From: a virus
Reading direction: 5' to 3' (one strand)
DNA: 64,000 nucleotides
Virus record (IMG/VR): IMGVR_UViG_3300035698_004448
Location: 1 to 64,000 of that record
A program made the translations under genes and the position numbers. This document shows positions 38,464-48,500 of this stretch, in pieces. Below the pieces are notes generated by a model. That model made no database searches and was not told where the DNA came from. It was given only the letters and a program-made list of their open reading frames with translations. Positions within the stretch are counted from its first letter, which is position 1, and every line of letters starts with the position of its first letter.

Positions 38464-41400
38464 TGAGTTTGGGATCAAGACCATATGTAGGAACATGGCG
38501 GTTAAACCGTCAGCAAGTTGTTCAACACACCCCAGATTGCTTGGTGTATCTGAATGGGGACACAGCCTTGCCAGGTTGTGCTCGTTGTAATAGCAGAATT
38601 GATATCCAAGAGTTCATTACAGAGGTGTCTGTGGACGCAGGAACGGACCCTGGAGCTACTTCAGCTTCATTTACCTTGTCAGTACCTGTTCACCATCATG
38701 ATTCGTTTGCAAAGGACGCTCAGTTCATTTTACGACCTGGGTTAGAAGTTCATATTTATCAACGTGGGTATTTCCCGGTCGTAGGTTTATATCCTGAAAC
38801 CGATGAGAAGATGCCAGCTTATCCGTACTATCATGTTTTCCACGGGGTTATTATTCAAGTAGGTGGTTCTTACAGTTCTGGTGTACAAACCTACTCCGTT
38901 CAATGTGGCTCGATGTTACATTTCTGGCAGTTCCAGCAAGTTAGTACAAATGCAGCAATATATGCAAAAGCTCCAGATGAGTCCCATAACAAATCATCCC
39001 CAGTAGGCCATAACTACACAGGTCAGCACCCTTACGAAATCATTTGGAATATCCATAACGATTTTGTCAGTGCTGCTGCTGGTATAGGGTTTGCTTTATC
39101 CAACCAGACAAATGTAAATGCTATGTTTGGAAACAAGTCTCTTTACTCTTATACTGCTAAGTATTGGGAGGAGCGGTTTCGGACAAGTACTATCCGGCTG
39201 AGAATGCACGGGGCAACAGGGACGTTATTTAATGCTGAACAAGCTGCATTCATGGGGAGAGCTTCTAGTAAAGAACTTCTGAGGTTAGTTAAAAGCCGAT
39301 TTAACCCAAGTAATACAGGGTCGGAATCGGGGCCAGCCCCATTCAGCGGTGCTAAAATCAGAGGCTCTTGGGCACCAGAAGTTTTAGATTCCTTTCTGTG
39401 GTTGGATAGATCTTCTTCTGGGAGAAAAAATATTGGTTTGAATATCGTAGAGATGCAAGCTTTCATTACTGATATTGGGATGTTTGGTCAATACAATGAA
39501 TTTGAATCCACTTATGAGAGTAAATTGGATATTGCCAATAAAATTTGTGATGTTGCAGGGTTTGAGTTTTATCAGGATGTGGATGGAGATTTTGTTTTCA
39601 AACCACCATTTTATAATATGGACACATCAAGCTCACGGACTTATTGTATTGAAGATATTGATATCATTAGCATTAACTTTGACGAGAAAGAACCCGAAGT
39701 CACCTACATGACAGCCAAAGGTGGCCAATATAAGAATACTGTTGGTGCTGGTGGTGAGAATGAGTGGGGTGTTCGTGGTCAGTATGTGGATTACCGTCTG
39801 GTAGCTAAGTACGGATGGCGTCCCGGAGAGTTTGAGACTGCTTACATCAACGATAGAGAGGCTATGCAACATGCTGCTGCTAACCAGTTAGATATTATGA
39901 ATGCTGGTAGTCAGTCGGCTTCTTTAACTATCCCCCTACGCCCTGAAATCCGACCGGGGTTTCCTGTGTATATCCGATACTTGGATTGTTTCTATTATTG
40001 CACCTCAATGTCCCACAGTTTTGTAGTCGGTGGGCAATGCACGACAACTTTACAGCTCAGTGCTAAGAGAGCTAAGTTCTTTGCTCCTGGTGATGTAGAT
40101 AAACCCAAGGCAGGGATTGATGCTATTCGTTTAGATAACCCAACGATGCCACCCAGACCTCTCCAAGTAGAAAACAACATGGGCTACCCAACCCTGATGG
40201 GGTTCCCGAATACTGTTATGTCCCTTGATCCTAATAGGATTGATCCTCGGTTATTATTAATGGGCGGTGGGGTTTTTAACATGAAGAATCCTAAGATGAT
40301 GCAGGGATTTCTTCAGATGGCTTTAGATATGAGGGTTATCAATTATGCAGGTGGGGCTGATTCGGGTGATTATTTTGAAATGCAGATGGGAGAGAATAAG
40401 ACAGTTGTATTCCATTACGAGATGGATGAAGCCAGTCAGCCTGCAGGTACTCATCCTTCAGCAATAAACCCTACGAATGCTTTTGATTTAGATGCTGGTG
40501 TGAGTGAGTACAAAAAAATGGTAGTGAAGCGTAATGCTACTCAAGCAACACTGAAAATATCCATTGCTGCCGGACAGAAAAATGTGGATGAGTTAGCCCA
40601 TAAGTATACGGCCATCCCAAGTGATAATAAAAATGCAGCCAAGAAAAAAGCAGCCTTAAAGAAAGTGCAAGAAGCTGAGAAAGCAGTAGGAGGGCTTCTG
40701 GATAGATTGGATGTTAACAGTGCAGCATTCCAAAAAGAATTGGATGGGTTGGATAGTAAAAATGCTGATGCTGTGAAAATTATTTATAAGATTGTTCAGG
40801 AATTAACGGATTCTAAAGATGGTTCTCGTGAAGATATAAATAGTACCAGTTTCATTTTAGGACTTCTTGCAGATAAGAAATCGACTCTGACAAATGCTTC
40901 TATTCCCGGATCTTACCGATATTATTCGAGTTCTCATCCAACTCCTGCTCATCAAGGGATGTCGGGACTTACGATTAACTTTACTGATGATGAGGGTGAT
41001 ATAACACAACTTAAAGCTTCGTTCTTAAACCCTAGACTTTCAGGGGAAGGTTTCCTTAAAGAGGGTCCGCAATCTCCTTTAAATAAGGCTATTGATTCAA
41101 AGTTTGGGCAAATCCCGGTAGTTCAAGGAATTAAGATTTTAGATGGGAATCCTAATAAAAAAGGTGGGGTTATCGTCCCTACTTCTGAGATCAGGGCTTT
41201 GGCTTTCTCTCCTGTGCATTATATAGTTCCGAGAAAAAAGACTAAAACTAAAGAAGCTCCGAAGGCAATGAGTTTATCAACCAACTTCTATGCTAATTTA
41301 ACAGCCTCCGCCGTGTCTGCTGTATCAGGAACAGGGGCTACTACAACATTACAGGGTGCTTTTAGTACTTGGATTGCTGAGTTAAATTCTCAATTTACAA

Positions 41401-42533
41401 CTATTGCTCAGGATGTATATTCAGAAGTTGCTCTCCCTTTGACCGTCACGTTGGTCCCAGTGAAGATCAAAGAAAGCATAATGAGCCTTTCAGATACCCC
41501 TGATAATTTTAAATTGAGTGGTAGTAGTGTCGAATTTAGTACAACCCGTACAGCAACTGGGGCTGCCACTAGTAGTAGTGTTGAACCAATTAAACAGTTT
41601 AGCAGCAGTGAAGGCATGTCTGTAGGTCAGTTCTGGAATGTAGTTGCTAAAAACCTTGTGAAAGCTTTAAAACATCAGCTTGATCTTAGTGTTGATTCTT
41701 GGAAAAAGAAGGTTAAGGAAAATGTACCTGTTGTAAATGTGAGTGAGGGTGACGTAGATATTTATCAAAATGCTGTAACAAAGTTTTTTACGGTGTTCCA
41801 AGGCGTCTATGGTCAAAGTAGTTCTGGTAAGACTCAAAAAACGAGTGCTAGTTTAACTAAAGATGTAAACACTTCCTGTCCTGTTTTCCCTGTCTCTGAT
41901 GCCCGTGGGTATGAAGTATTCGGGGCTTTTCAGTACGGGAGAGGGGTTGATATCAATCCAAATGGGGTGTTCTCTAAACTAGCTTTAAGTGGGCCATTAG
42001 AGAAATTAGACGTTGCAACTAAGAATGCATTTATGAGTACGGCTTTTGCTTCGGAGGGGACTCTGGAGGGTAAAGAAACACAGGCTCTCGTAGATAGTTT
42101 AAATAAAGCAAATTTAGGAGATTCTTCCTTAACAAGTATTCTTGCTAAAGCCCCAGTTTTAGAGGGTGATGCAGCCAAGACTCAGCTATTAGCTAATGAC
42201 CTTCGGAACTGGTACATAAATAGAAGAGATGCTGTAACTAAGACTCAGGTACAGTTAACAAATGCTGCTTACACTTTGGCTGATCTTAAACCGGCTTCTC
42301 TCAGTATTTGTAATTGTAAAATGGCTGAGGCCAGTATCATTCTGGAAAGTGCTCAAGAGCAAGAGTTTGTTCCTGTAGTCGAAGGATTCATGGAGTTGCA
42401 GGGAGAAGATCCTGTAACAGCTGTTCAAGTTAAAGGTGCAGCAGCTGCTGGGGCAAACTGGACATTACATCAGCAGGCTTTACGTGGAGAAGTTTTGGAT
42501 AAAAACTCTAACACAGCGAAGGACAAAATATAA
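38463..42533 (+). CDS. Baseplate hub protein, gpD/gp27-like
   Basis: A 1,356-aa protein. Residues 1-560 show the hub order: a Cys pair (C-A-R-C) in the N-terminal strand, ITEVSVDAGTDPGATSASFTLSVPVHH, HVFHGVIIQVGGSYSSGVQTYSVQCGS, then later strands DIANKICDVAGFEFYQDVDGDFVFKPP and RPEIRPGFPVYIRYLDCFYYCTSMSHSFVVGGQCTTTLQLSAKR, typical of gpD/gp27-type hubs that trimerise under the tube. The remaining 800 residues are a long helical/Ser-Lys-rich extension (DSKDGSREDINST, ASLTKDVNTSCPVFPVSDARGYEVFGAFQYGRG) not found in classic hubs. The gene overlaps both neighbours by one base. Confidence 0.8.
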   Translation: MSLGSRPYVGTWRLNRQQVVQHTPDCLVYLNGDTALPGCARCNSRIDIQEFITEVSVDAGTDPGATSASFTLSVPVHHHDSFAKDAQFILRPGLEVHIYQRGYFPVVGLYPETDEKMPAYPYYHVFHGVIIQVGGSYSSGVQTYSVQCGSMLHFWQFQQVSTNAAIYAKAPDESHNKSSPVGHNYTGQHPYEIIWNIHNDFVSAAAGIGFALSNQTNVNAMFGNKSLYSYTAKYWEERFRTSTIRLRMHGATGTLFNAEQAAFMGRASSKELLRLVKSRFNPSNTGSESGPAPFSGAKIRGSWAPEVLDSFLWLDRSSSGRKNIGLNIVEMQAFITDIGMFGQYNEFESTYESKLDIANKICDVAGFEFYQDVDGDFVFKPPFYNMDTSSSRTYCIEDIDIISINFDEKEPEVTYMTAKGGQYKNTVGAGGENEWGVRGQYVDYRLVAKYGWRPGEFETAYINDREAMQHAAANQLDIMNAGSQSASLTIPLRPEIRPGFPVYIRYLDCFYYCTSMSHSFVVGGQCTTTLQLSAKRAKFFAPGDVDKPKAGIDAIRLDNPTMPPRPLQVENNMGYPTLMGFPNTVMSLDPNRIDPRLLLMGGGVFNMKNPKMMQGFLQMALDMRVINYAGGADSGDYFEMQMGENKTVVFHYEMDEASQPAGTHPSAINPTNAFDLDAGVSEYKKMVVKRNATQATLKISIAAGQKNVDELAHKYTAIPSDNKNAAKKKAALKKVQEAEKAVGGLLDRLDVNSAAFQKELDGLDSKNADAVKIIYKIVQELTDSKDGSREDINSTSFILGLLADKKSTLTNASIPGSYRYYSSSHPTPAHQGMSGLTINFTDDEGDITQLKASFLNPRLSGEGFLKEGPQSPLNKAIDSKFGQIPVVQGIKILDGNPNKKGGVIVPTSEIRALAFSPVHYIVPRKKTKTKEAPKAMSLSTNFYANLTASAVSAVSGTGATTTLQGAFSTWIAELNSQFTTIAQDVYSEVALPLTVTLVPVKIKESIMSLSDTPDNFKLSGSSVEFSTTRTATGAATSSSVEPIKQFSSSEGMSVGQFWNVVAKNLVKALKHQLDLSVDSWKKKVKENVPVVNVSEGDVDIYQNAVTKFFTVFQGVYGQSSSGKTQKTSASLTKDVNTSCPVFPVSDARGYEVFGAFQYGRGVDINPNGVFSKLALSGPLEKLDVATKNAFMSTAFASEGTLEGKETQALVDSLNKANLGDSSLTSILAKAPVLEGDAAKTQLLANDLRNWYINRRDAVTKTQVQLTNAAYTLADLKPASLSICNCKMAEASIILESAQEQEFVPVVEGFMELQGEDPVTAVQVKGAAAAGANWTLHQQALRGEVLDKNSNTAKDKI

Positions 42534-44971
42534 TGAGTAGTCCTATCAACCCAACATCTAATAATTCCGGGTATACAGGTGTCCCTTGGGGTTCTTTGAT
42601 GGCTTCGGTAGCCAGACAAAAGAAACGTAAAAAAGATATGACCCCTGATAACAACTGGGGTCTGGGTACTGCTAAGGTTATCAATATCAACTATGTTGAG
42701 ATGTATGCCACTCTAAGAACTCTAACGGGAGCTTCACAGATTTTTGATAGAGTCCCCGTCCCTCTCACATTCCCTGGTATCGGAGCTCGTCATTTTTTTG
42801 GAGCTATGCCTGAGATTGGTGATCGTTGTGTTATCGGGTGGATGGCTTCTGAGAGTATGTCCGTGGATAGTACTCGGACACCGGTTATCTTATCTTGGTT
42901 ACCTCAAGGCGTATGGACAGGGCAGGATTGGGTAACGGTCTCAGATTTCGGTCCTGATGAATATGACATCAATAACCCGAAAGATATGTCGAGTTTGCGG
43001 GGGGTTTACTCCCAAACTCGACACAAATTACGACATATCCAACCTGGTAATATCGTGGCTTCGTCTTCTCAAGGCTCTGATATGGTTTTGGATGAGAGTG
43101 TGACTCTGGCCAATCGTCGAGGAAACGAGCTTATATTACGAGACCAAGATCAAGCTCTTGTGGCCAGAAGCCTTCAACAATTTCATGCTATGGCTGGGGC
43201 ACGTATTTATGCCGGTATGGTCCAACGTGATGCTCGACTCCTGCCTGCAATGTGTGTATCTGACGGATACGAATGGGATAGTAAAACCCAAGCTTATGCA
43301 GGAGAAGCTATATCAGACAGCAATCTTCCTCCTGATCCTCAAGCAGGAGAAGGTTTTTATACTCCTTCTAAAATATTTCAAAGACGACAAACAACCTTTG
43401 AAGATGGCAGCATAGCAGGTCGTCCTTTCCCAATACCATCTTATCTTGACCCCTACTCTTTCTTACAGAGGGGTGGGATCATTGATCATAGTGGTTACGT
43501 AGTAGAGGATAGTCATATCCCTGTAGTCAGTGATGCAGTATATGGCGGAAAACCTATCTTTAGAGTGGCTAATCAAGGACTTGAGAATGCCACGACTCAA
43601 CCTAACACCCCTACTTTGACAGAATACAGGATCGAAGTTGCTCACACATCAGATGGCCGTCTGCCCGTAACCGAACAGACGGACTTGTTTGATGCTGAAC
43701 GACTCTTGGACAGTACTCCTGAAACAGGGGGGTCGTCTGCAAACCAACCATTTATTGAATGGGTTATAGGTTCTGTAGTTGGTAATGACCCTTATACTTC
43801 TAAAGGTCAATTAAGTTATGGCCTGCCCTTGGTCCCAATCATTTTTGACGGTGATGTCCCTGCTCCCAGATTGGAAGCAGCTAAAATCATGGCTACGAAT
43901 GACGGCGGTACTTCAACTCCGATGAAAGATCAGGCAGCTATGTTGTTCAGGATGGCTCCCCCAGAGGGAGGTGCTGAAACATTCTGGTCTGTCAACAAAC
44001 AAGGGCAATACCGAGGGTTCGTTGGTGGTGACGTTAAAAAGGATTCCGTCCACTTATACACTCAGGGGAATATGAAGATTGGATCTGGTGGTCGAGTAGA
44101 CATCTATGCTTTAGGTGGTGTTCATTACCATGCTCTGGGCAAAGCCAGCTTGGAACTGAAATCTCCTGAAGGAGCAGTTACGATTTACGGTGGTGGTCCT
44201 ATTAAGACTGCTGAAACCACAGTAGAACGTGCTTCTGGTACGGGTGGTGGAGAAGGTGATGTACCATCCGTAGACATCGGAGCTAAAACTAACATTCGAA
44301 TACAGGCTGAGAAAAAGATTCTTCTGAAAAGTAACAACCACGAGACTCAGGCTACCAATGTAGCAATCACTGGCCATGAGAAAGTTGCTATCAATGGTAC
44401 GAAAACTATCAGTGAGACAACAGAGAATTATCAATTAACGGTCAGCTCACAGGCTTCTGAATCATACAGCGGACCAAAGTATTTAATGCCTACTAATTTC
44501 CCACTCCACGAACGGGTTTATACGAGCCAATACCCTGGTTTCACAGGTGAAAAAGTCAAATACACTATGTGTGATCGTGAAGAAGAATTCAAGATTCTCG
44601 GGAGTCACTCCACGAAGATGCAAATTGGAGATATGACGTATGAGACTAATTTAGGGAAGTGGTCGGCAAAGGCTCTGGCAAACTCTCTTGAAGTGGATTC
44701 CGCAGCAGGGATTACGGGTGAGGCCAAATTAGGAAATGTATCTTTCAAAGCATTAGTGGGCACAGCTACCCTGTCAGGGATGGCCTCGGCTACCTTGGAA
44801 GCAAAAGCTGGTATAGCAACAGTTAGTGGTGGGACAGGTGTTACCTTGAGAGCTCCTGTTACGGGACCAGATCAGGGTCCAATTATCTGTGCAGGTTCTT
44901 TAGAACCTTTTACTAATCTGCCTTATACTACTTGGGGTATGGGTGCAAAAATGCATAATGTGACGGCTTAA
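42533..44971 (+). CDS. Baseplate central spike, gp5/gpV-like
   Basis: An 812-aa protein. Residues about 40-125 contain an OB-fold of the gpV/gp5 kind: GLGTAKVININYVEMYATLRTL, then HFFGAMPEIGDRCVIGWM. The C-terminal 280 residues are beta-helix-like repeats: NMKIGSGGRVDIYALGGVHYHALGKASLELKSPEGAVTIYGGG, NIRIQAEKKILLKSNNHETQATNVAITG, NVSFKALVGTATLSGMASATLEAKAGIATVSGGTGV. This matches the trimeric membrane-piercing spike. No lysozyme domain (as in T4 gp5) was found. It overlaps the hub by one base and is followed by a hydrophobic Gly/Ala-rich protein. Confidence 0.85.
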   Translation: MSSPINPTSNNSGYTGVPWGSLMASVARQKKRKKDMTPDNNWGLGTAKVININYVEMYATLRTLTGASQIFDRVPVPLTFPGIGARHFFGAMPEIGDRCVIGWMASESMSVDSTRTPVILSWLPQGVWTGQDWVTVSDFGPDEYDINNPKDMSSLRGVYSQTRHKLRHIQPGNIVASSSQGSDMVLDESVTLANRRGNELILRDQDQALVARSLQQFHAMAGARIYAGMVQRDARLLPAMCVSDGYEWDSKTQAYAGEAISDSNLPPDPQAGEGFYTPSKIFQRRQTTFEDGSIAGRPFPIPSYLDPYSFLQRGGIIDHSGYVVEDSHIPVVSDAVYGGKPIFRVANQGLENATTQPNTPTLTEYRIEVAHTSDGRLPVTEQTDLFDAERLLDSTPETGGSSANQPFIEWVIGSVVGNDPYTSKGQLSYGLPLVPIIFDGDVPAPRLEAAKIMATNDGGTSTPMKDQAAMLFRMAPPEGGAETFWSVNKQGQYRGFVGGDVKKDSVHLYTQGNMKIGSGGRVDIYALGGVHYHALGKASLELKSPEGAVTIYGGGPIKTAETTVERASGTGGGEGDVPSVDIGAKTNIRIQAEKKILLKSNNHETQATNVAITGHEKVAINGTKTISETTENYQLTVSSQASESYSGPKYLMPTNFPLHERVYTSQYPGFTGEKVKYTMCDREEEFKILGSHSTKMQIGDMTYETNLGKWSAKALANSLEVDSAAGITGEAKLGNVSFKALVGTATLSGMASATLEAKAGIATVSGGTGVTLRAPVTGPDQGPIICAGSLEPFTNLPYTTWGMGAKMHNVTA

Positions 44972-44973
44972 TT

Positions 44974-45576
44974 ATGGCTATTAACTCAGGAATTATTACA
45001 GCAGCTTTGATCTCAAACCGAATGTCGGGAGGACTCCCGATGAGCGGGCCTGCCTTTGACAAGTTGGCTTTGGGTATCGGAATAGCTGTTCAAACTTGGG
45101 GTGTTGGGAATCAATCAAATTTAGGTTTAATTGGAGCCACAACGGGTACAGTAGGAGCAGGGATTATAAATCCTGTCACAACTAAGTTAGTTGTACCTCC
45201 GGCAATGCCGGTTGTGTTACTTGCTTTGATAGGAGCTGGGATGGTTGGACCTTTAACTCAGCCTTTGGCTGCTATAGTAGCACTGGGGATTTCTCAGTCT
45301 TTTACAATATCAGCTCAGTATGCTGGTCCTTCGGCAGGAGTAGGTTTGGGAGCAGACGTTTCAAAAATCACGACCTCTAACGGGTCTACTTTAATTACGG
45401 CTTTAATGAATGCCCTGACGGCAACTTCTGGTTCAGGTTCTGGTTTGTCAATTATGGCAACGGGTCTTGGAAATGGGATTGCTAATTTACTTATGCTTGG
45501 AGCAGGTATAGGTTCTGTAAATGGACCCCCAGCCCCCGCACCTGGTGCAGGAACTTCAAAAAGTATGGTGGTATAG
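44974..45576 (+). CDS. Hydrophobic Gly/Ala-rich protein at spike tip position
   Basis: A 200-aa protein with long hydrophobic stretches (PVVLLALIGAGMVGPLTQPLAAIVALGIS, GLSIMATGLGNGIANLLMLGAGIG) and a PPAPAPGAGTSKSMVV end. Few charged residues. Located directly after the spike and before the giant baseplate protein, where small tip or assembly proteins are encoded. Hydrophobicity could suit membrane penetration, but this is inference. No PAAR signature was recognised. Confidence 0.6.
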   Translation: MAINSGIITAALISNRMSGGLPMSGPAFDKLALGIGIAVQTWGVGNQSNLGLIGATTGTVGAGIINPVTTKLVVPPAMPVVLLALIGAGMVGPLTQPLAAIVALGISQSFTISAQYAGPSAGVGLGADVSKITTSNGSTLITALMNALTATSGSGSGLSIMATGLGNGIANLLMLGAGIGSVNGPPAPAPGAGTSKSMVV

Positions 45577-48500
45577 ATGAGTTTCCAATTTGACGGAAAA
45601 GTATTAGAAGGTGTACGGCAATCCCCAGTGAATGCTGCCACCACAGATGAACCTGGAACGGCAGTTATCCAAGATATCCGACCTCTGCCCCAAACTTTTG
45701 AATTAGATGCCCCGGATTTGGTGTCTGTAGCTGCCGATCAGTATCGGGTAGCTGCTTTGGACACCCCTGGTTCAACCGTTATGGAGTATTTAGTTTGGGC
45801 ACAGAATTCAGCTCAGTTAGCAACTGTTGATAACCCTGATTGGTGGACAGATGGTGGCACTGGTGAGGTACCTACTGGAGATTTAGATGTTATTGCTTAC
45901 CCTGCTACAGTTGATGAGGTTACACATACTGACGGGACGGCTAATGTTGTCATCGAGGATGAAGGAAATCGGAGCATTGGGTCTATTTTATGGCTCGTAG
46001 TTGCTCGTGGTGACGTGGAATACGATGATGACGGTTGGGTAGACTCCGATGATCCTACACAAGGCAGAGAAGGAGATAACCCTTACCTTTTCTGGCAGAT
46101 TAATACTGCAAATCAGAACCCTGTATCTGGGATGGTTACTCTGACTCCTGCTCAATTAGTTCTTTTGGATGGAGGTCTTTCCATTGAACGTGGTGATAGG
46201 ATTGTCAAAGTTGGATACACAGTAGCTCCCCCGAGGTTCTGGTGGACTCGTAACGACCGGTATGAACAGCGTTTCGGATGGAACGGTTCAACCCAGCGGT
46301 GGGAACCTTGGAAAGGTTCTGGGGTCAAAGAGTTGGGGTATCTTCTTTTAGATGAAGCCTCTTTCACGTTGAGTCCAAAAATCCAAAACCTCCCAGTTGG
46401 AGCAATTCTTCCGGGTGATGGCACACCTTCAGGTGCTGATAAATACTCAATGATCCGACTCGGTTCTGATCCCGGAGTAAATTCAACTCCGGCAGCTCCA
46501 AGTGATGAGTGGGCAGGCATTATGGTTAAACTTGATGATGCCGTTGAGGATTTCGATTTCAGTCAAGCCGGCACTCTGATTGCCGTTATGGGTCAGACCA
46601 ATGGAAAACTGGTATTTAACCCGGCTTATGTGCTGCTTAATGCCGGAAATAAGATATGGTACTCATACAAGAGTTTTAATGCTGATGAGGATGGTGTCAT
46701 AGGGAGCATTCAAGATGCTCGAACAGATGATTTGTATCTGGCTCCATTGCCTGGTCCAACTGATGCTCCACTCCTTCGGTACGGCAATCGGACGTACCTT
46801 GATGCCGTGACGTTCAATACTGACGGTGAGATGGATGCCGCTGGTGATCCTGACGAGGGTCAGATATATTTGTCCTTATCAACTGGACGGTTGGTACTTA
46901 GTTACGTTGATCTCGGTAAAGTTGATCCTGATAATACTGCTACATTTTCTAAATACTATTTTGGAAACAAAGTGGTCTACGATGGAGTAGCTCTCTGTCA
47001 ACGTCCTCAGCCGACAAAATCTCCTGTTCGTTTAGTAAATGCAGCAGGGAATCTCACAATAGATGCCTCTGATGCATACCTCCCAGATTCAGAAACATTA
47101 CCGGACAGTTATAATCCTTCTGATTGGAACGATGCTTATAGAGGTTTGGGTGTCTCTGGGATATTACAAGTTCCCGATGAGTTGGGTGCTTTACCCCAAC
47201 TCCCAACTGGGGGTAGAGAAGTCCCAGTTCGACCAGGTGGTGATAACTATGATGATGGAACTAAAGACCCGAACATTGGGATGGTGAGAGCATTAAAAGA
47301 TACCGTAAGTGATACTATCATCTTTGGTAGGGATTATGCTGTTGCCGAAGTCATCCCTTACAGAATCCCAGATGACAAACCTTCAAAGATTCGTAGCCCA
47401 CAGGCTTACGTCTGTCTTCAAAAAGATCCTAGTGACCAAGGTTCTGAAGTTCAATTTAGCCATACAGATGCCCATCGATTGAGTGGTGATTATATTTATT
47501 TTCTCCAAGCAGCTCTGACTCCTGCTATTTTTTCAATAGAAGCTAAGATTTATTCCCGGAACAGAGACATCTTCCGTTTCGATGGAGATGAGATTTTTTA
47601 TTTTAATGTGGATTCAGCAGATTATAGCTGGGACCCAGTTGCTTTGATGGCAGCTAATCCTGATAATACCTATTTCACGGCAGAGGAAGTAGCCGAGGAT
47701 ATGGCTACGGGTGCTCCTGTAACCGCTATGAATGGTCGGATTATTATCACTGGGGCGGTCTCGGTTGAGATTGGTTTCGGTGGGACTGATAAAGACCTCT
47801 CCGGTGCTACAGCCTTGGGATTCCTCCCCGGTTGGAAAGCTGTTGAGGGTGTCTCTTGTTGGTTACCTGATTCTGGGGTTAGTGTAGGTTTATCTCGAAG
47901 TCCTGTTAATCTGGATAAATCGAAATCAACCTGTGATTTTTCTTATGTCGGGCGTGTCCAAGATGGTATTTTGAGTGATGGCTTACAGCCGAATCCTTAT
48001 TTCTTTTTCATCAATGCACCCTTACAAGATATTGCTGGGTACGATGACAATCTATTCTTCCGCTTGATAAGTTATATCGTTGATGGAGATGCTGTTAGAG
48101 TCGTCTTTAAGACTTTAGATCATTACAAGGACATCATCTATCGGTTCGGCCAGAAGAAGTTTGATTGGGTTGCTGAAGATTCTTATGTCCAACCTGTCGA
48201 GCAGGCTCTTAACACCCTGACATTAGGGAATGTTGGGGTTGTCCCCGAAGCTATGGTCGGAGCTCCTGGGATTGGTGGTGGTCTGTATGTGAATTCTGGG
48301 GAAGGTGGTTTTGTTCTTCAAGCTCAGGATGACGATTATATCCTACCGTTTGAGGGTGCCCCCGGAAATGCAACATTGATTCATCGGTTTGGTAGAAGAG
48401 TTCAGTTTGGTGCTCAAGGATCGTTCTCCGCCGGATCAGATCAATTTATAGATAACACCGTAGACTTCACAGACCCTGAAAAGGAAGTGCTTTCAGGTTA

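Noticed and set aside
42533-44971. Lysozyme domain in the spike, as in T4 gp5
   Set aside because: No E-D-T catalytic pattern or lysozyme fold segment between the OB-fold and beta-helix parts.
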